A DNA stretch of 64,000 nt from NCBI GenBank assembly GCA_958450325.1, contig OY288251.1, positions 66,481,666-66,545,665 on the forward strand, in the 5' to 3' direction. Origin of the DNA: Agrostemma githago (taxonomy: Eukaryota > Streptophyta > Magnoliopsida > Caryophyllales > Caryophyllaceae). The position numbers and the translations under genes were made by a program. Positions 32,041 to 42,358 of the stretch are shown here, in pieces; within the stretch, counting starts at the first letter, position 1; each line of letters opens with the position of its first letter. The notes below the pieces were generated by a model. That model made no database searches. It had not been told where the DNA came from and saw nothing but the letters and a program-made list of their open reading frames with translations.

Positions 32041-34556
32041 TGTAGACACCCACATTTTGAGTGCCAGGTGTCTATAGTAGTTTCCGACAAACACCCGATG
32101 ATGATCGGACGCTAACGTGCCTTGACGTACTCGGAAATGGGCTCGTAATGATGGACATTTGGCCTAGGCATTTTACGGAGTACAAATTTCACAAAACCAA
32201 CCTCAAATTCAGGCCCAGTGGGTCGTTTCGAGTCAAATAACACTAATTTGGGTCGAATCCGACACCAGGGGTAAAACCGTCTTTTAGCGACCGAGTCAAA
32301 ACCCGGTCAAAGATATTTCTCGAGACTTGTAGGCTGACCGTGACATCTCACACGTCCTATTCGGACTCCAATTCTACAAAAATCAGCTATACAAAATAAT
32401 AACAATTCCGTTTAAGGTAGAATTCGATCTCGAGTAGGAATCCTATCCGAGAACCGACTCAGACACTCAACTGAGTGCAAACACTCGGCCGAGTAATACA
32501 CAAGTCAGCCGGTTTTCCTCTTTTCTTATCTTACAAGAAAACGGAATTCTCGTTCTTCTCAGCTTCTTACTCAAGCGGTAATTCTAGCTCAAACGGGAAT
32601 CCTATTCAAAAACCGATTCGAGCACCCGACCGAGTGTAAAACACTCGGCCAAAACAAGAGCAAAACAGCCGATTTCCCTTTCTTCCTTCACAAGAAAACG
32701 GAATTCTTATTCCCCTCAAATTCCTACGTTTCCTATCCTAAGCGGTAGTCGAACTCTCCTAAACCAAGGTCGGGAATTTCCTATAAATAGCCCCTTGCAT
32801 CCAACACAAAAGAAGACGATTTGATCAACCATAATACATACATTATCGACACACATACATACGACCTCCGACACACACACATAATTCCTTAGCATCGAGA
32901 AACCGATAATACATCCAAAACCCGAAGGAAACCGGTCCGAAACCCGACACCCTTCACCCGTCTTAACCGTACCACCCTAACCCAACCGACGTTGCCTCGA
33001 TGCTCCCGTGCCTAGCCACATTCCGACGAGCCTCGATCCGAGTCAACAAGAGCATGTAGGTTGAGGGTGTAGCAAACCCGATTTCTTCCTTTCTCTCCTC
33101 TTCTTCTCTTCGTCGGTCTTGTCTTTTTTTTACGGGTCAAGAGTCTTTTTATTTTTTTTTTCTAATATCGTTATTAACGAAAAACTATTTTCATAACGAA
33201 AATTCTTAAACATACAATATCGATTTTTCTATAATCGAATATTGTATCGAAAAGAATTATATTAATATTTCGACGATACCCAAAATCGTTACATTTTTTC
33301 CTTCGTTCAAAATTCTTTTCTTTTCTCGTTCAAAACGAATTATTTTACAAGACTTTTTTTTTAACTCATTCTAAATATCCGATATCGATTTCATAATCGA
33401 ATATTGGATACGACGAATATCGAAAACATGGATCGAATACAAGTTAATTCATAATTTGTATGCGATTCATCAAAATAACAATTTTCGAACAAAATCCAAA
33501 AGCCGGACGGATCGCAATCCGGACCTTTTTTTTACGTTTTCGTTCGTTTTATTATTTATTCTTCGAACGATTTCTAAAATTTACATCTTTTCTAAAACTA
33601 TTCCAAGTATTTGATATTGATTTCGTAGTCAACTATCGAATATAACGAATATCGAAAATATTAATTCAAGTACGAATCATACAATATTTGTACGCGATTT
33701 AATACGAACTTCGAGTTTTCGAAAACCGGCACCGAAACAGGCCACCACGCGACCCGCCGGCATCCCGGGCGGGTCGCGCGGCCGGCTGTTATGCCGCGGC
33801 CTTTTCCGTCTTTTTTATTATTTTTCGAGCTTCGTTTTTTATACAAAACAACGTTCTTTTCAACAATATTTTTCAGATTTCGATTAATATATATTTTCTC
33901 GATCTCGTCTATTTTTGTTTGTTATATTATTATTTACAAATCGATACTAACTCGTTTTTTTGTTTTGTAGCAAATTCATCCTTTTATTTCGTTTGTTTTA
34001 TTATACTAAAACGAATCTCATATGTTAAATACAACTTTGACGTTAATCAATTTTCATGCATTAAATTGACTTAGCAACCCATTCAATTTTTCACATGCTT
34101 AGAAAACAATGTTTGCATAATCATTCATCGTATTACTAACGCGCGTATTAAAACGTCATTCGATATCCTAGTAGAAGCCGCTAATGTGCGGACGGGGTTG
34201 GGTGTTCTTAGTGAACTTCCCAACACGTACCCTCACTCCTTACTCAGAACCGCGGTTTCCGGATGTCCGAAACCATTGGCAACGAGAGTCATTCAATATA
34301 CGATTAACCGCTCAAGTCGGCATCTATATCGAACTGCAAAGGGACGAGCCCAATAAACTCTGACATCGGAAATGGGCCGTATTTTGTACACGGCCCACTA
34401 CGACATAGAGTGGGCTCGAACGGTTCCGAATAATCATAAAATTCGGTGGCGACTCCGACTTCGATTTAAATTTCCATTTGACCATCTCATGGAGATTCAT
34501 TCGCCTCCCCAAACCCGCGCGTGGCCGCGTCGGGGTGGACCTATGTCATGTCCACA
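32041..34556 (+). mobile_element. LTR1 (5' LTR of the Tat element), 2,516 bp
   Basis: Starts TGTAGACACCC and ends TGTCCACA. A purine-rich AGAGTGGGGACTC precedes it, as before LTR2, because LTR1 is also the 3' LTR of the truncated left unit. TATA box at 32782-32789. A GC-rich perfect 11-bp hairpin lies at 33748-33778. The site CTAGTAGAAG near 34170 is the empty site of the CACTA element found in LTR2. Confidence 0.93.
32782..32789 (+). promoter_or_regulatory. TATA box of LTR1
   Basis: TATAAATA followed by GCCCC in a C-rich context. It is about 740 bp into the LTR and would give transcripts starting near 32812. The equivalent in LTR2 is near 45484-45491. Confidence 0.65.
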
Positions 34557-34559
34557 ATT

Positions 34560-34577
34560 TGGCGACTCCGCTGGGGA
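34560..34577 (+). other. Primer binding site (tRNA-Arg type)
   Basis: TGGCGACTCCGCTGGGGA begins three bases after the end of LTR1. Such a site, complementary to a tRNA ending in CCA, is the kind reported for Ogre/Tat elements and attributed to tRNA-Arg. The tRNA assignment is from family knowledge. Confidence 0.8.
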
Positions 34578-35660
34578 TTTACTGATGAGTTAATAACCTT
34601 CGGTATCCTCAGGGTGAGACTCGAATAGAAATCGTTTGACTAGTACAATGCGCGTTTTAGTTTTACGGTTCATGCATAACCCCATTTTCCCGGGCCGGTA
34701 CTCGTGACCGACTTCCCACTATACCATTGATATAGTCCAAATTGGTTATGTCAAAGGTGTCCATTAGCCGATTCGTATGGGTTTTACGGCATGTCCTAAT
34801 CTCAACTCGAGTTAGGGAGTCCGCCCCGATTCTCGATAGGCTATGTACACTGGTATAGACCCTTATAGACTGACCGAGACTTAGCTTAAGAGCATACATG
34901 GCGTCATTATACTGTTTCCATGACTACGTGCTACTTGATCCACATCTTTTTTTTTCAAAAAATACTGTCATCTTTTCAAAATTTGCATCCTTTTTCAAAT
35001 ATCCAATTTCAAAACCCGGGTCATATACCGAACTTAGGACTTATGATTTTACTCAAAATAGCCTTTTTCTAGCCGGTATTATGCCCAATTCAAAACTCGA
35101 AAATATTTTCGAAACTTTCAAAACCCGTCATTCGGCCCACTCCTTTTTTTTTCTTTTTCGAAAAAAGGGCCGAATTTCCCTACCCGATTCATTTCGGGCT
35201 TTTAAAAAAAAATCATATTTCAAAACTTCCTCTTCTTAGACTTCCCGTATTTAGCAGTCTCGGGTCGTGTCATAAGTCGTTGAAGTCTCTAGCGTCGAAA
35301 CTCCGTCGATCCTACATCACGGGTTTCCCCCCCATCCTAGTCCGCCTTATTTTACCAAGGCAAGGCCCACCTACGTAGGACATACTCCTACAAAGGTTGG
35401 CCCGTTTACACAATCGAGTCTAAAAGTCTGGGAATGTCTCGCGTGAACCTTCCTTCGGACAGGGCCCAACCCACAGCGTTGGATCCTGAGGAAGGCCCAC
35501 CTCTTCACAAGTCACCCGTCTAGGTGTCTTTTCCGAGTCATTTACCCTCTTTTTAGTCTTCTTCTTTTTTTCCCTTGCTCGGGATGTACTTTCCTTAGGA
35601 TTCGGGTTAAGTTACTAATTACATGGTGCTCTTACAGACAGGCCACCCTTCACTCGAACC
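34578..35660 (+). other. Leader between PBS and gag
   Basis: About 1.1 kb without a recognisable domain. One open frame of 113 codons (34898-35239) is Phe- and Ser-rich and probably not a gene. Some Tat elements (Ogre) carry an extra sense gene here; none is evident in this copy. Confidence 0.5.
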
Positions 35661-37142
35661 ATGACGCAAAAAGCCATAGACGAGTTGACCACTTCGTTGG
35701 CCCAGATCCAGGACCAATTGAGGAAAATGCGGGAGGACCAGATTGCCATCCTCACTCGGGTTAGTGTCGTGGAACAGGGAACCCCCAATGCCTCGATCGA
35801 AGATGACGGACCTCTAGCCGCACTGGCCGGCGCGGTCCAAAAACTGCAGGATCAGGTCCACTCGACCACCAGAAACACCATTCTCACGGAAAATGCCCGT
35901 ACCTATTCACCCTTAACCGATGAACTGCCCGCTAACCTTAATTTAACGGGTTTACCAATGTTCGATGGGACTGAAGACCCGATACTTCATATTCGGGCTT
36001 TTAAGGACTTTATGGCTGTCAAGGGGGTCAAATCGACCATGTTCAAGCATCTCTTTGCTTCTTCTCTGGAGAAACACCCAAAAGCCTGGTACTACAGGCT
36101 TGACCCCAAGAAATTCAAAACTTGGGACGATGTTGCAATGGAATTCGCGCGAAACTACGCGGATAATGCTGAAATCCAGACTACCATGCGTACTCTGAAA
36201 GTTATGGCCCAAGAGCCTAAGGAGGGTTTCACCAAATACCTTCAAAGGTGGCGGACCGAAAGTGTTAAGCTGGTTGACAAACCCAGCGAAAAAGTTCTAG
36301 TGGAGGTCTTTGTCAAAAACCTCCTCCCTGCTTACCGAGTCCATCTCAGGTACGCCATCATACCCGACTTCGCCACTTTAACTGAAATGGGTACCAGAAT
36401 CGAAGACGATCTAAGGCTAGAGAACCTTACTAAGGCCTCTACCAAGGGGTATCAAGGAGCTAGTTCATCCTCCAGTAAGCCCGCAACCACAACGGCGGCC
36501 CGAAGCATCTTCGACGAGGTTAACTCACTTGACACCTCAACCAAAAAGAATACTCCAAATTGGGTATTCACTGACATAGGGACAACTTATGCTAATGCCT
36601 TACAAAGGCTATCTTCGAAAGGCCTAATCCAACCGATAGGCCCAATTCCAGAAGTTCCCGTGGAAAAGCGATCCAAAAGCTACAACATTCAAGCCTATTG
36701 CCACTATCACCAAGGCAACGGGCATGACACGGAAAAATGCTGGAAATTGAAACATCTTATCCAAGATCTGATCGAAAATGGAAAGATACCGCTACCCAGT
36801 GACAAGCCAAGTAACAAAAACAATCCTCTTGCTACTCATGCCATTTTTACTGGAGAGGTAATTGACTGCTCTCATCTCATTTCCCCTTTCATTTCCCAAA
36901 TCAACGGGATATGGAACGACGACGAGGATGATGTTTACCTGGCTAAAGGGGAGGCTGTCCCCGTCACTATCGAGGAAATCCGAAGGGCTAAAGCTAAAGC
37001 TCTGGCCGGTACACACACCATCACAGCCACTCCGGAAACCGTCACTGAACCTTCCAGGACGGAACTTGCTCCCGAAGAGCCAAACACTGACACGGCCCTA
37101 GTCAGACAATTGAAGAGGGTCCGAACCAATATTACTATATGA
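35661..37142 (+). CDS. gag: Retrotransposon Gag
   Basis: Structural protein of the Tat element that packages its RNA; 493 residues. A coiled-coil-like N-terminus (residues 1-60, heptads around QIQDQLRKMREDQ) is followed by the Retrotrans_gag domain from about residue 100 (FDGTEDPILHIRAFK) to about 240 (...TEMGTRIEDDLR). A zinc knuckle of the C-x2-H-x4-H-x4-C form uses C347, H350, H355 and C360 (CHYHQGNGHDTEKC), the variant common in plant Tat Gags. It ends at TGA (37140-37142). The next frame continues in register without any shift, and Tat relatives commonly have Trp here, so the stop probably arose by mutation. A programmed read-through stop is the alternative. Confidence 0.9.
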   Translation: MTQKAIDELTTSLAQIQDQLRKMREDQIAILTRVSVVEQGTPNASIEDDGPLAALAGAVQKLQDQVHSTTRNTILTENARTYSPLTDELPANLNLTGLPMFDGTEDPILHIRAFKDFMAVKGVKSTMFKHLFASSLEKHPKAWYYRLDPKKFKTWDDVAMEFARNYADNAEIQTTMRTLKVMAQEPKEGFTKYLQRWRTESVKLVDKPSEKVLVEVFVKNLLPAYRVHLRYAIIPDFATLTEMGTRIEDDLRLENLTKASTKGYQGASSSSSKPATTTAARSIFDEVNSLDTSTKKNTPNWVFTDIGTTYANALQRLSSKGLIQPIGPIPEVPVEKRSKSYNIQAYCHYHQGNGHDTEKCWKLKHLIQDLIENGKIPLPSDKPSNKNNPLATHAIFTGEVIDCSHLISPFISQINGIWNDDEDDVYLAKGEAVPVTIEEIRRAKAKALAGTHTITATPETVTEPSRTELAPEEPNTDTALVRQLKRVRTNITI

Positions 37143-38540
37143 CAGCTTTTGGTTAGTTCTCAGGAGCATCGAGCGGCACTTACTAAGGCCCTTGATGAAA
37201 TCAAGGTCGACTCATCGGTTACCCCCACCGAAATGGTAGCCACGATCCTGCCATACCTCAAGGACAAGTCTAAGGGAGAGGGCCCACTTATCGCTTTCTC
37301 CGAGTCCGACCTTCCACCATTCGGGACCACCCATAACTTGGCCCTATACATCACGGTGATCTGCCGAAATAAATATCTCCCGATGACCCTGATTGATGAC
37401 GGGTCCGCAGTTAACGTCCTTCCTTTAAGGACAGCCAAGGCCCTCGGCATTACCGAGGCTGACTACCTTCCGACTGCAAAGACTATCCAGGCTTTTGATG
37501 GGAGCCCAAAATCAGTTGCTGGGGCCGTTAAACTAACCATCATAACGGGCCCGATCGAGAAGGAGTTAGAGTTCCAAGTGATCGATGTTACTTCATCCTT
37601 CAACCTGCTACTTGGGAGACCATGGATTCACGCGGTCAAGGCTGTGTCTTCCACTCTGCACAGGAAGGTCAAACTACCTTTACAGGACGGGGTCATCACT
37701 CTCGAAGCCACTCCCATAACCGTGTCAAGCTGCAACATGGCAGGCACAGCTGACCCACGAGGTTTCAACTTTGTGGGAATGATCGAAGAAGAGTACCTTT
37801 TCCAGCCGTACTTCACCGTTAGCATCGATACGATGCTACAGAACCTGGGTTGCCTACCGGGAGTCACATCAAGGCCATATCTTCCACCTGGGAAGATCAT
37901 CGAAACCCTGAACAACGGGCAATCTCACCTCGGTCTAGGCTATACTATGGCGTCCGGCTACACGAACCAAACCAAGGCGGTCACGTTCGTCACCCCGGTA
38001 TTCGAAACTGTTCAAACGAGCCTCTATCGGCCCACCATCTCATATCCCGGGACCAAACTGGCTCGGGAATGCAATTTCATCCCAGATGACATATTCGCCC
38101 TTATCCAGGCCGAATCAAAGGAGGGCACAAGCAACACTGAGTCCATTCTAGGACTACTCTTTGGGGAAGACAAGGTCATCCCGACCCCTATGCGGGAGCT
38201 AGTCAGCTTGATCCTCCGCAGCAGTAGGTTCGATCCAACTAAGCTGATCTCTGAAGTTGGTACCGACACTGGGAAGAGAGCTTGGAGGAAGACAACTAAG
38301 TGGACCGACAGTCAGGGTCGAGTCTACAAACTAACTACTGGCGAAGGAGATATGCACGCTATCGAGTCTGAATCTGAGTCCGAGTCCGAGTCAGAGTCAG
38401 AGTCGGAGTCTGAGTCAAAGTCTAGAGGGTCCAGTACTAGGATCGAGTCTGTAACCCCTCTCCCTTCTTTAGCCTCATCATCAGGGGCCCCGGAGTCTGT
38501 CCCGAGGGCTCTCCCTATCCCGCCTCTGACCAACGATTAG
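37143..38540 (+). CDS. Retrotransposon aspartic protease region
   Basis: In-frame continuation of gag after one TGA. The first clear ATG-independent block, QLLVSSQEHRAALTKAL, matches the usual Gag-protease linker. The retropepsin active site lies in IDDGSAVNVLP (37392-37424), followed by the LLLGRPWIH segment at 37608-37634 that closes this domain. It matures Gag-Pol in the virus-like particle. The C-terminal part is an acidic linker with a (Ser-Glu) repeat encoded by about nine GAGTCN hexamers (38368-38420). It ends in TAG (38538-38540), directly followed by an ATG in the same frame. Because it has no upstream ATG of its own, it can only be made by read-through or is dead in this copy. Confidence 0.85.
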   Translation, partial: QLLVSSQEHRAALTKALDEIKVDSSVTPTEMVATILPYLKDKSKGEGPLIAFSESDLPPFGTTHNLALYITVICRNKYLPMTLIDDGSAVNVLPLRTAKALGITEADYLPTAKTIQAFDGSPKSVAGAVKLTIITGPIEKELEFQVIDVTSSFNLLLGRPWIHAVKAVSSTLHRKVKLPLQDGVITLEATPITVSSCNMAGTADPRGFNFVGMIEEEYLFQPYFTVSIDTMLQNLGCLPGVTSRPYLPPGKIIETLNNGQSHLGLGYTMASGYTNQTKAVTFVTPVFETVQTSLYRPTISYPGTKLARECNFIPDDIFALIQAESKEGTSNTESILGLLFGEDKVIPTPMRELVSLILRSSRFDPTKLISEVGTDTGKRAWRKTTKWTDSQGRVYKLTTGEGDMHAIESESESESESESESESESKSRGSSTRIESVTPLPSLASSSGAPESVPRALPIPPLTND

Positions 38541-41500
38541 ATGGCAGCTCTCTTCGAGCTCTTTTCAAAATTTACTATCAATAATAACGATAACCGTTCT
38601 GCTTACGACTTGGCTTATTTTCAAAATGTTTTCAAAAATCTTACTTGCAATGACATTGAGAAACTCGACGAACAGGTGTCATTGCCTCCGCATCTAATCG
38701 AGCAACTTGAACAAAGGAAGTCCCGAGATCCGGTAATCGAAGAAACCGATTCCATCAACGTAGGAACCCCTTTAGAGCCTCAGATACTTAAGTTGGGCCT
38801 ATCTTTAGATCCCGAAGAGAGACAACAATTCACGGATCTCCTCCAAGAATTCAAAGACGTCTTTGCATGGTCCTACAAGGACATGCCGGGAATAGACCGG
38901 GAGATAGCTGAACACCGAATACCCATCAAAGACGGGTACAAGCCGGTAAAACAGAAACTCCGAAGAATGAGGCCCGAATGGTCTCTCAAAGTCAAAGAAG
39001 AAGTTGATAGACAATTCAAAGCGGGCTTTATTCAAGTGTCTGAATATCCAGACTGGGTTGCAAACATAGTACCAGTACCCAAAAAGGATGGCAAAGTCCG
39101 AGTATGTGTAGATTTCCGGGACCTTAATAAGGCCAGCCCAAAAGACGATTTTCCGTTGCCACATATCGACATACTGGTGGATAATACGGCCGATCATGCC
39201 CTTCTATCATTCATGGACGGGTATGCCGGATATAATCAGATCAAAATGGCAGAAGAAGACATGAGTAAGACCACCTTCATCACACCTTGGGGGACTTACT
39301 GCTATACCGTGATGCCATTTGGGCTTATTAACGCTGGTGCCACTTATCAACGGACCGCTACTACTTTATTACATGACATGATGCATAAGGAAGTAGAGGT
39401 CTACGTCGACGATATGATTGTCAAATCCAAGGACCGAAACGGGCACATTGCAGCCTTAAGAAAGTTCTTCACCCGACTACGCAAGTACAACATGAGGTTA
39501 AATCCTCAAAAATGCAGTTTCGGGGTAACATTGGGCAAGCTACTGGGCCACATTGTCAGCCAACGGGGCATCGAAGTCAACCCAGCCAAGATCAAGGCCA
39601 TAACCGAGATGCAACCGCCTAAAACCGAAAAGGAGATAAGGGGGTTTCTCGGAAAAGTCCAATATATAAGCCGATTCATTTCAAAGCTAACCGTGGTATG
39701 TGAACCCATTTTCAAGAAACTGAAGATAGGAGAACGAATACTATGGGACGACAAATGTCAAATGGCTTTCGATAAGATCAAGGAAATTCTATCCTCTCCA
39801 CCGGTGCTAATGCCACCTCAGCATGGTCTGCCTCTATCACTATACTTGACAACAACCGAGACTGCCATGGGCGCTATGCTAGCCCAGACGGTCGATTCTG
39901 AAGAACGGGCTATTTACTACATCAGTAAGAAGTTCTTAGAATACGAATGCAAATACACCATGCTTGAGAAGACGTGTCTAGCATTAGTATGGGCCACTAA
40001 AAAGCTCCGACACTACATGCTTAGTCACGAGGTACATGTGCTATCCAAGATGGATCCAATCAAGTATCTATTCGAGAAGCCCATCCTTAACGGTCGTATA
40101 TCCAGGTGGACTTTAATGCTAGCTGAGTTTGACCTCAAGTTCGTACCTTTAAAAGCCATCAAGGGCCGGGTAGTAGCAGAATTCCTTGCCGATAGTCCGG
40201 TATCCGAGGAAGATCACACCGATACTTGGGCCTTCCCAGATGAAGACATATTCCATACCGACACCGACACATGGGATCTGTATTTTGACGGAGCATCCAA
40301 CTTTCGAGGATTTGGTGTCGGGATTCTACTAATCTCACCACAAGGGGAACATACCCCGTTATCCATCAAGCTAGATTTTGACGTGACTAATAACGCAGCC
40401 GAGTACGAAGCATGCATTCACGGGTTGCAAGCCGCCGCCGATTTAGGAGTAACAAACCTCCGGGTCCACGGCGACTCATCATTAGTCATAAATCAAACCC
40501 TACAAAAATGGAAGACTCGGAACGCAAATCTCGTGGCTTACCAAGCACGAGTAAGGGTTCTCGAAAAACAATTTCAAAAAGTGGAGTACATTTATCTGCC
40601 TCGGGAAGAAAACCAGTTTGCAGATGCTCTTTCAAAATTAGCATCTTTACTGAACATCCCAGCACATCTAACCAGCATGCCCATTTGTGTCGAAAGACGG
40701 TCTGAGCCGGCATACATCCACGCTATCCAAGATATCGAAATAACTGATCCAGAACCTTGGTACCAGGCTATTCTAACCTACTTAACGTCAGGGGAATATC
40801 CTCGGGGAGCTGAAAACCGGGCCAAGAAAGCTCTGCGAAGATGGGCAACCCAGTTCATCCGCACAGACGATGGACAGCTGTACAAGAAGACAGCACAGGG
40901 AGCTTTACTTTTATGCGTTGACAAAACTCGAGCTGAAAGAGTTATGGCCGAGGTGCACGATGGCGAAAACGGACCACACATGAACGCCCATATGTTGGCC
41001 CGGAAAATCGCAAGACTCGGTTATTATTGGAATAGCATGGAAACTGACTGTCAGATATATGTTAAACACTGTCATAACTGTCAGATTTTCGCTAATGTTC
41101 AGCATATGCCTTCATCCTTATTATATACAATGACATCGCCATGGCCATTCTCAACATGGGGAATTGATATAATCGGGAAAGTGAATCCTTCCGGGACAGG
41201 AGGTCACTGCTTCATCCTAGTGGCTATCGACTATTTCACTAAATGGGTCGAGGCCGAATCATACCGGATCTTGAATGCCAAACATGTGGCTAAGTTCATC
41301 CAAAACAAAATTATATGTCGATATGGGATTCCACACGAGTTCATCAGCGATCATGGGACCCATTTCCAAGCTGAAACTGCCACTTTGTTGGAAAAGTACA
41401 AGATCCAAAGGCATACATCGTCACCTTACCGTCCTCAAACAAATGGAGCGGTAGAGACAGCCAATAAAACAATTGTCACCATTCTTAAAAAGATGGCTGA

Positions 41501-41843
41501 GAATTACCGGGATTGGCCCGACAAGATACCCTTTGCCTTATGGGGATATCGGACATCAATTCGAACTGCAACCGGAGCAACTCCGTACTATCTGACATAT
41601 GGAATGGAAGCAGTCCAGCCGGTCGAACTAGAAGTACCATCCCTTAGGATTCTGCTCGAAAGTCAGGTACCTGAGGCGGACTGGGTCCAAGCCCGATATG
41701 ACTCACTAGTCCTCTTAGACGAGCGGCGGTCCCGGGCTCTGAATAATATTCAGATATATCAGAAAAGGATCCAACGGGCTTTTAACAAAAGGGTTAGACC
41801 CAGGAATATCAAAGAGGGCGATCTAGTCCTAAAATCTGTTTGA
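38541..41843 (+). CDS. pol: Retrotransposon Pol: RT, RNase H, archaeal-like second RNase H, integrase (C-terminus cut by stop)
   Basis: 1,100 residues. Reverse transcriptase spans about residues 150-390: DFRDLNKASPKDDFPLPHID, MPFGLINAGATYQ and the catalytic YVDD at 39402-39413. The first RNase H follows (about 430-530: YISKKFLEYE, YTMLEKTCLALVWA). A second, archaeal-type RNase H is at about 570-710 (LYFDGASNFRGFGVG, NNAAEYEACIHGL, HGDSSLVINQ), diagnostic for the Tat lineage. The integrase has an H-H-C-C zinc region (H near 40979; CHNCQ at 41070) and the D-D-E core (GIDIIG, SDHGTH, NGAVETANK). An in-frame TGA at 41841-41843 replaces what is usually Arg in the conserved linker before the C-terminal integrase domain. 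Copies DNA from RNA and inserts it into the chromosome; this copy would lack the integrase tail. Confidence 0.92.
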   Translation: MAALFELFSKFTINNNDNRSAYDLAYFQNVFKNLTCNDIEKLDEQVSLPPHLIEQLEQRKSRDPVIEETDSINVGTPLEPQILKLGLSLDPEERQQFTDLLQEFKDVFAWSYKDMPGIDREIAEHRIPIKDGYKPVKQKLRRMRPEWSLKVKEEVDRQFKAGFIQVSEYPDWVANIVPVPKKDGKVRVCVDFRDLNKASPKDDFPLPHIDILVDNTADHALLSFMDGYAGYNQIKMAEEDMSKTTFITPWGTYCYTVMPFGLINAGATYQRTATTLLHDMMHKEVEVYVDDMIVKSKDRNGHIAALRKFFTRLRKYNMRLNPQKCSFGVTLGKLLGHIVSQRGIEVNPAKIKAITEMQPPKTEKEIRGFLGKVQYISRFISKLTVVCEPIFKKLKIGERILWDDKCQMAFDKIKEILSSPPVLMPPQHGLPLSLYLTTTETAMGAMLAQTVDSEERAIYYISKKFLEYECKYTMLEKTCLALVWATKKLRHYMLSHEVHVLSKMDPIKYLFEKPILNGRISRWTLMLAEFDLKFVPLKAIKGRVVAEFLADSPVSEEDHTDTWAFPDEDIFHTDTDTWDLYFDGASNFRGFGVGILLISPQGEHTPLSIKLDFDVTNNAAEYEACIHGLQAAADLGVTNLRVHGDSSLVINQTLQKWKTRNANLVAYQARVRVLEKQFQKVEYIYLPREENQFADALSKLASLLNIPAHLTSMPICVERRSEPAYIHAIQDIEITDPEPWYQAILTYLTSGEYPRGAENRAKKALRRWATQFIRTDDGQLYKKTAQGALLLCVDKTRAERVMAEVHDGENGPHMNAHMLARKIARLGYYWNSMETDCQIYVKHCHNCQIFANVQHMPSSLLYTMTSPWPFSTWGIDIIGKVNPSGTGGHCFILVAIDYFTKWVEAESYRILNAKHVAKFIQNKIICRYGIPHEFISDHGTHFQAETATLLEKYKIQRHTSSPYRPQTNGAVETANKTIVTILKKMAENYRDWPDKIPFALWGYRTSIRTATGATPYYLTYGMEAVQPVELEVPSLRILLESQVPEADWVQARYDSLVLLDERRSRALNNIQIYQKRIQRAFNKRVRPRNIKEGDLVLKSV

Positions 41844-42008
41844 GCCTTGCTACCAGTTGACCCAAGGGGAAAATTCAAACCTAATTGGGCTGGGCCATAT
41901 CTGGTGAAGAAAATTCTTTCAGGAGGAGCAGTGATGCTAACAGAGTTGGACGGGAACGAGTTCGTCAATCCAACAAACTTGGACCAACTGAAGCGTTACT
42001 ACCCATAA
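41844..42008 (+). pseudogene. Integrase C-terminal segment beyond a premature stop
   Basis: The pol frame continues after TGA with ALLPVDPRGKFKPNWAGPY... and ends at TAA (42006-42008) with a LDQLKRYYP tail, the normal ending of Tat integrases. It is unreachable without read-through. The TGA is consistent with a CGA-to-TGA change. Confidence 0.85.
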
Positions 42009-42358
42009 ACCCTATCTCAATGTCATTTGCAAAAGTTTATAAAAATGTCTTTTTTATGAATTTTCAAAATTTTAAGCAAGTCAATAAGTTAGGATTATTT
42101 ATCCTACCGTTGCACATCTTGAATTAATAATCTTGATGTATTTCGGAAAATTGCAAAAATACTTCTGAACTACGGAAGGTTTGATTCCATTAATTTTGGA
42201 TACGTAGACAACCCCTCAAAAGGGTACAACCAATGCAATAACGAAAAGACGGGAACGGTATTCACTAATATGTCTTTTTATTATTTCAAAAAATACATCA
42301 CAAAAAAAAAATCACACCACAAAAATAGTAGTAATACTTAAATAATAAATTTAGGAGA
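42009..42358. other. Convergent 3' region between pol and the antisense gene
   Basis: 350 bp separating the 3' ends of pol (plus) and the antisense gene (minus). AT-rich, no frame. Presumably contains both 3' UTRs, so sense and antisense transcripts could overlap here. Confidence 0.5.

Noticed and set aside
34898..35239. 113-codon frame in the leader of the Tat element as an Ogre-type ORF1
   Set aside because: Too short, Phe/Ser/Lys-rich, no similarity to known extra Tat proteins that I can recognise.
38324..38533. Minus-strand Asp-Ser repeat frame
   Set aside because: It is the complement of the Ser-Glu hexamer array of the protease linker, not an independent gene.
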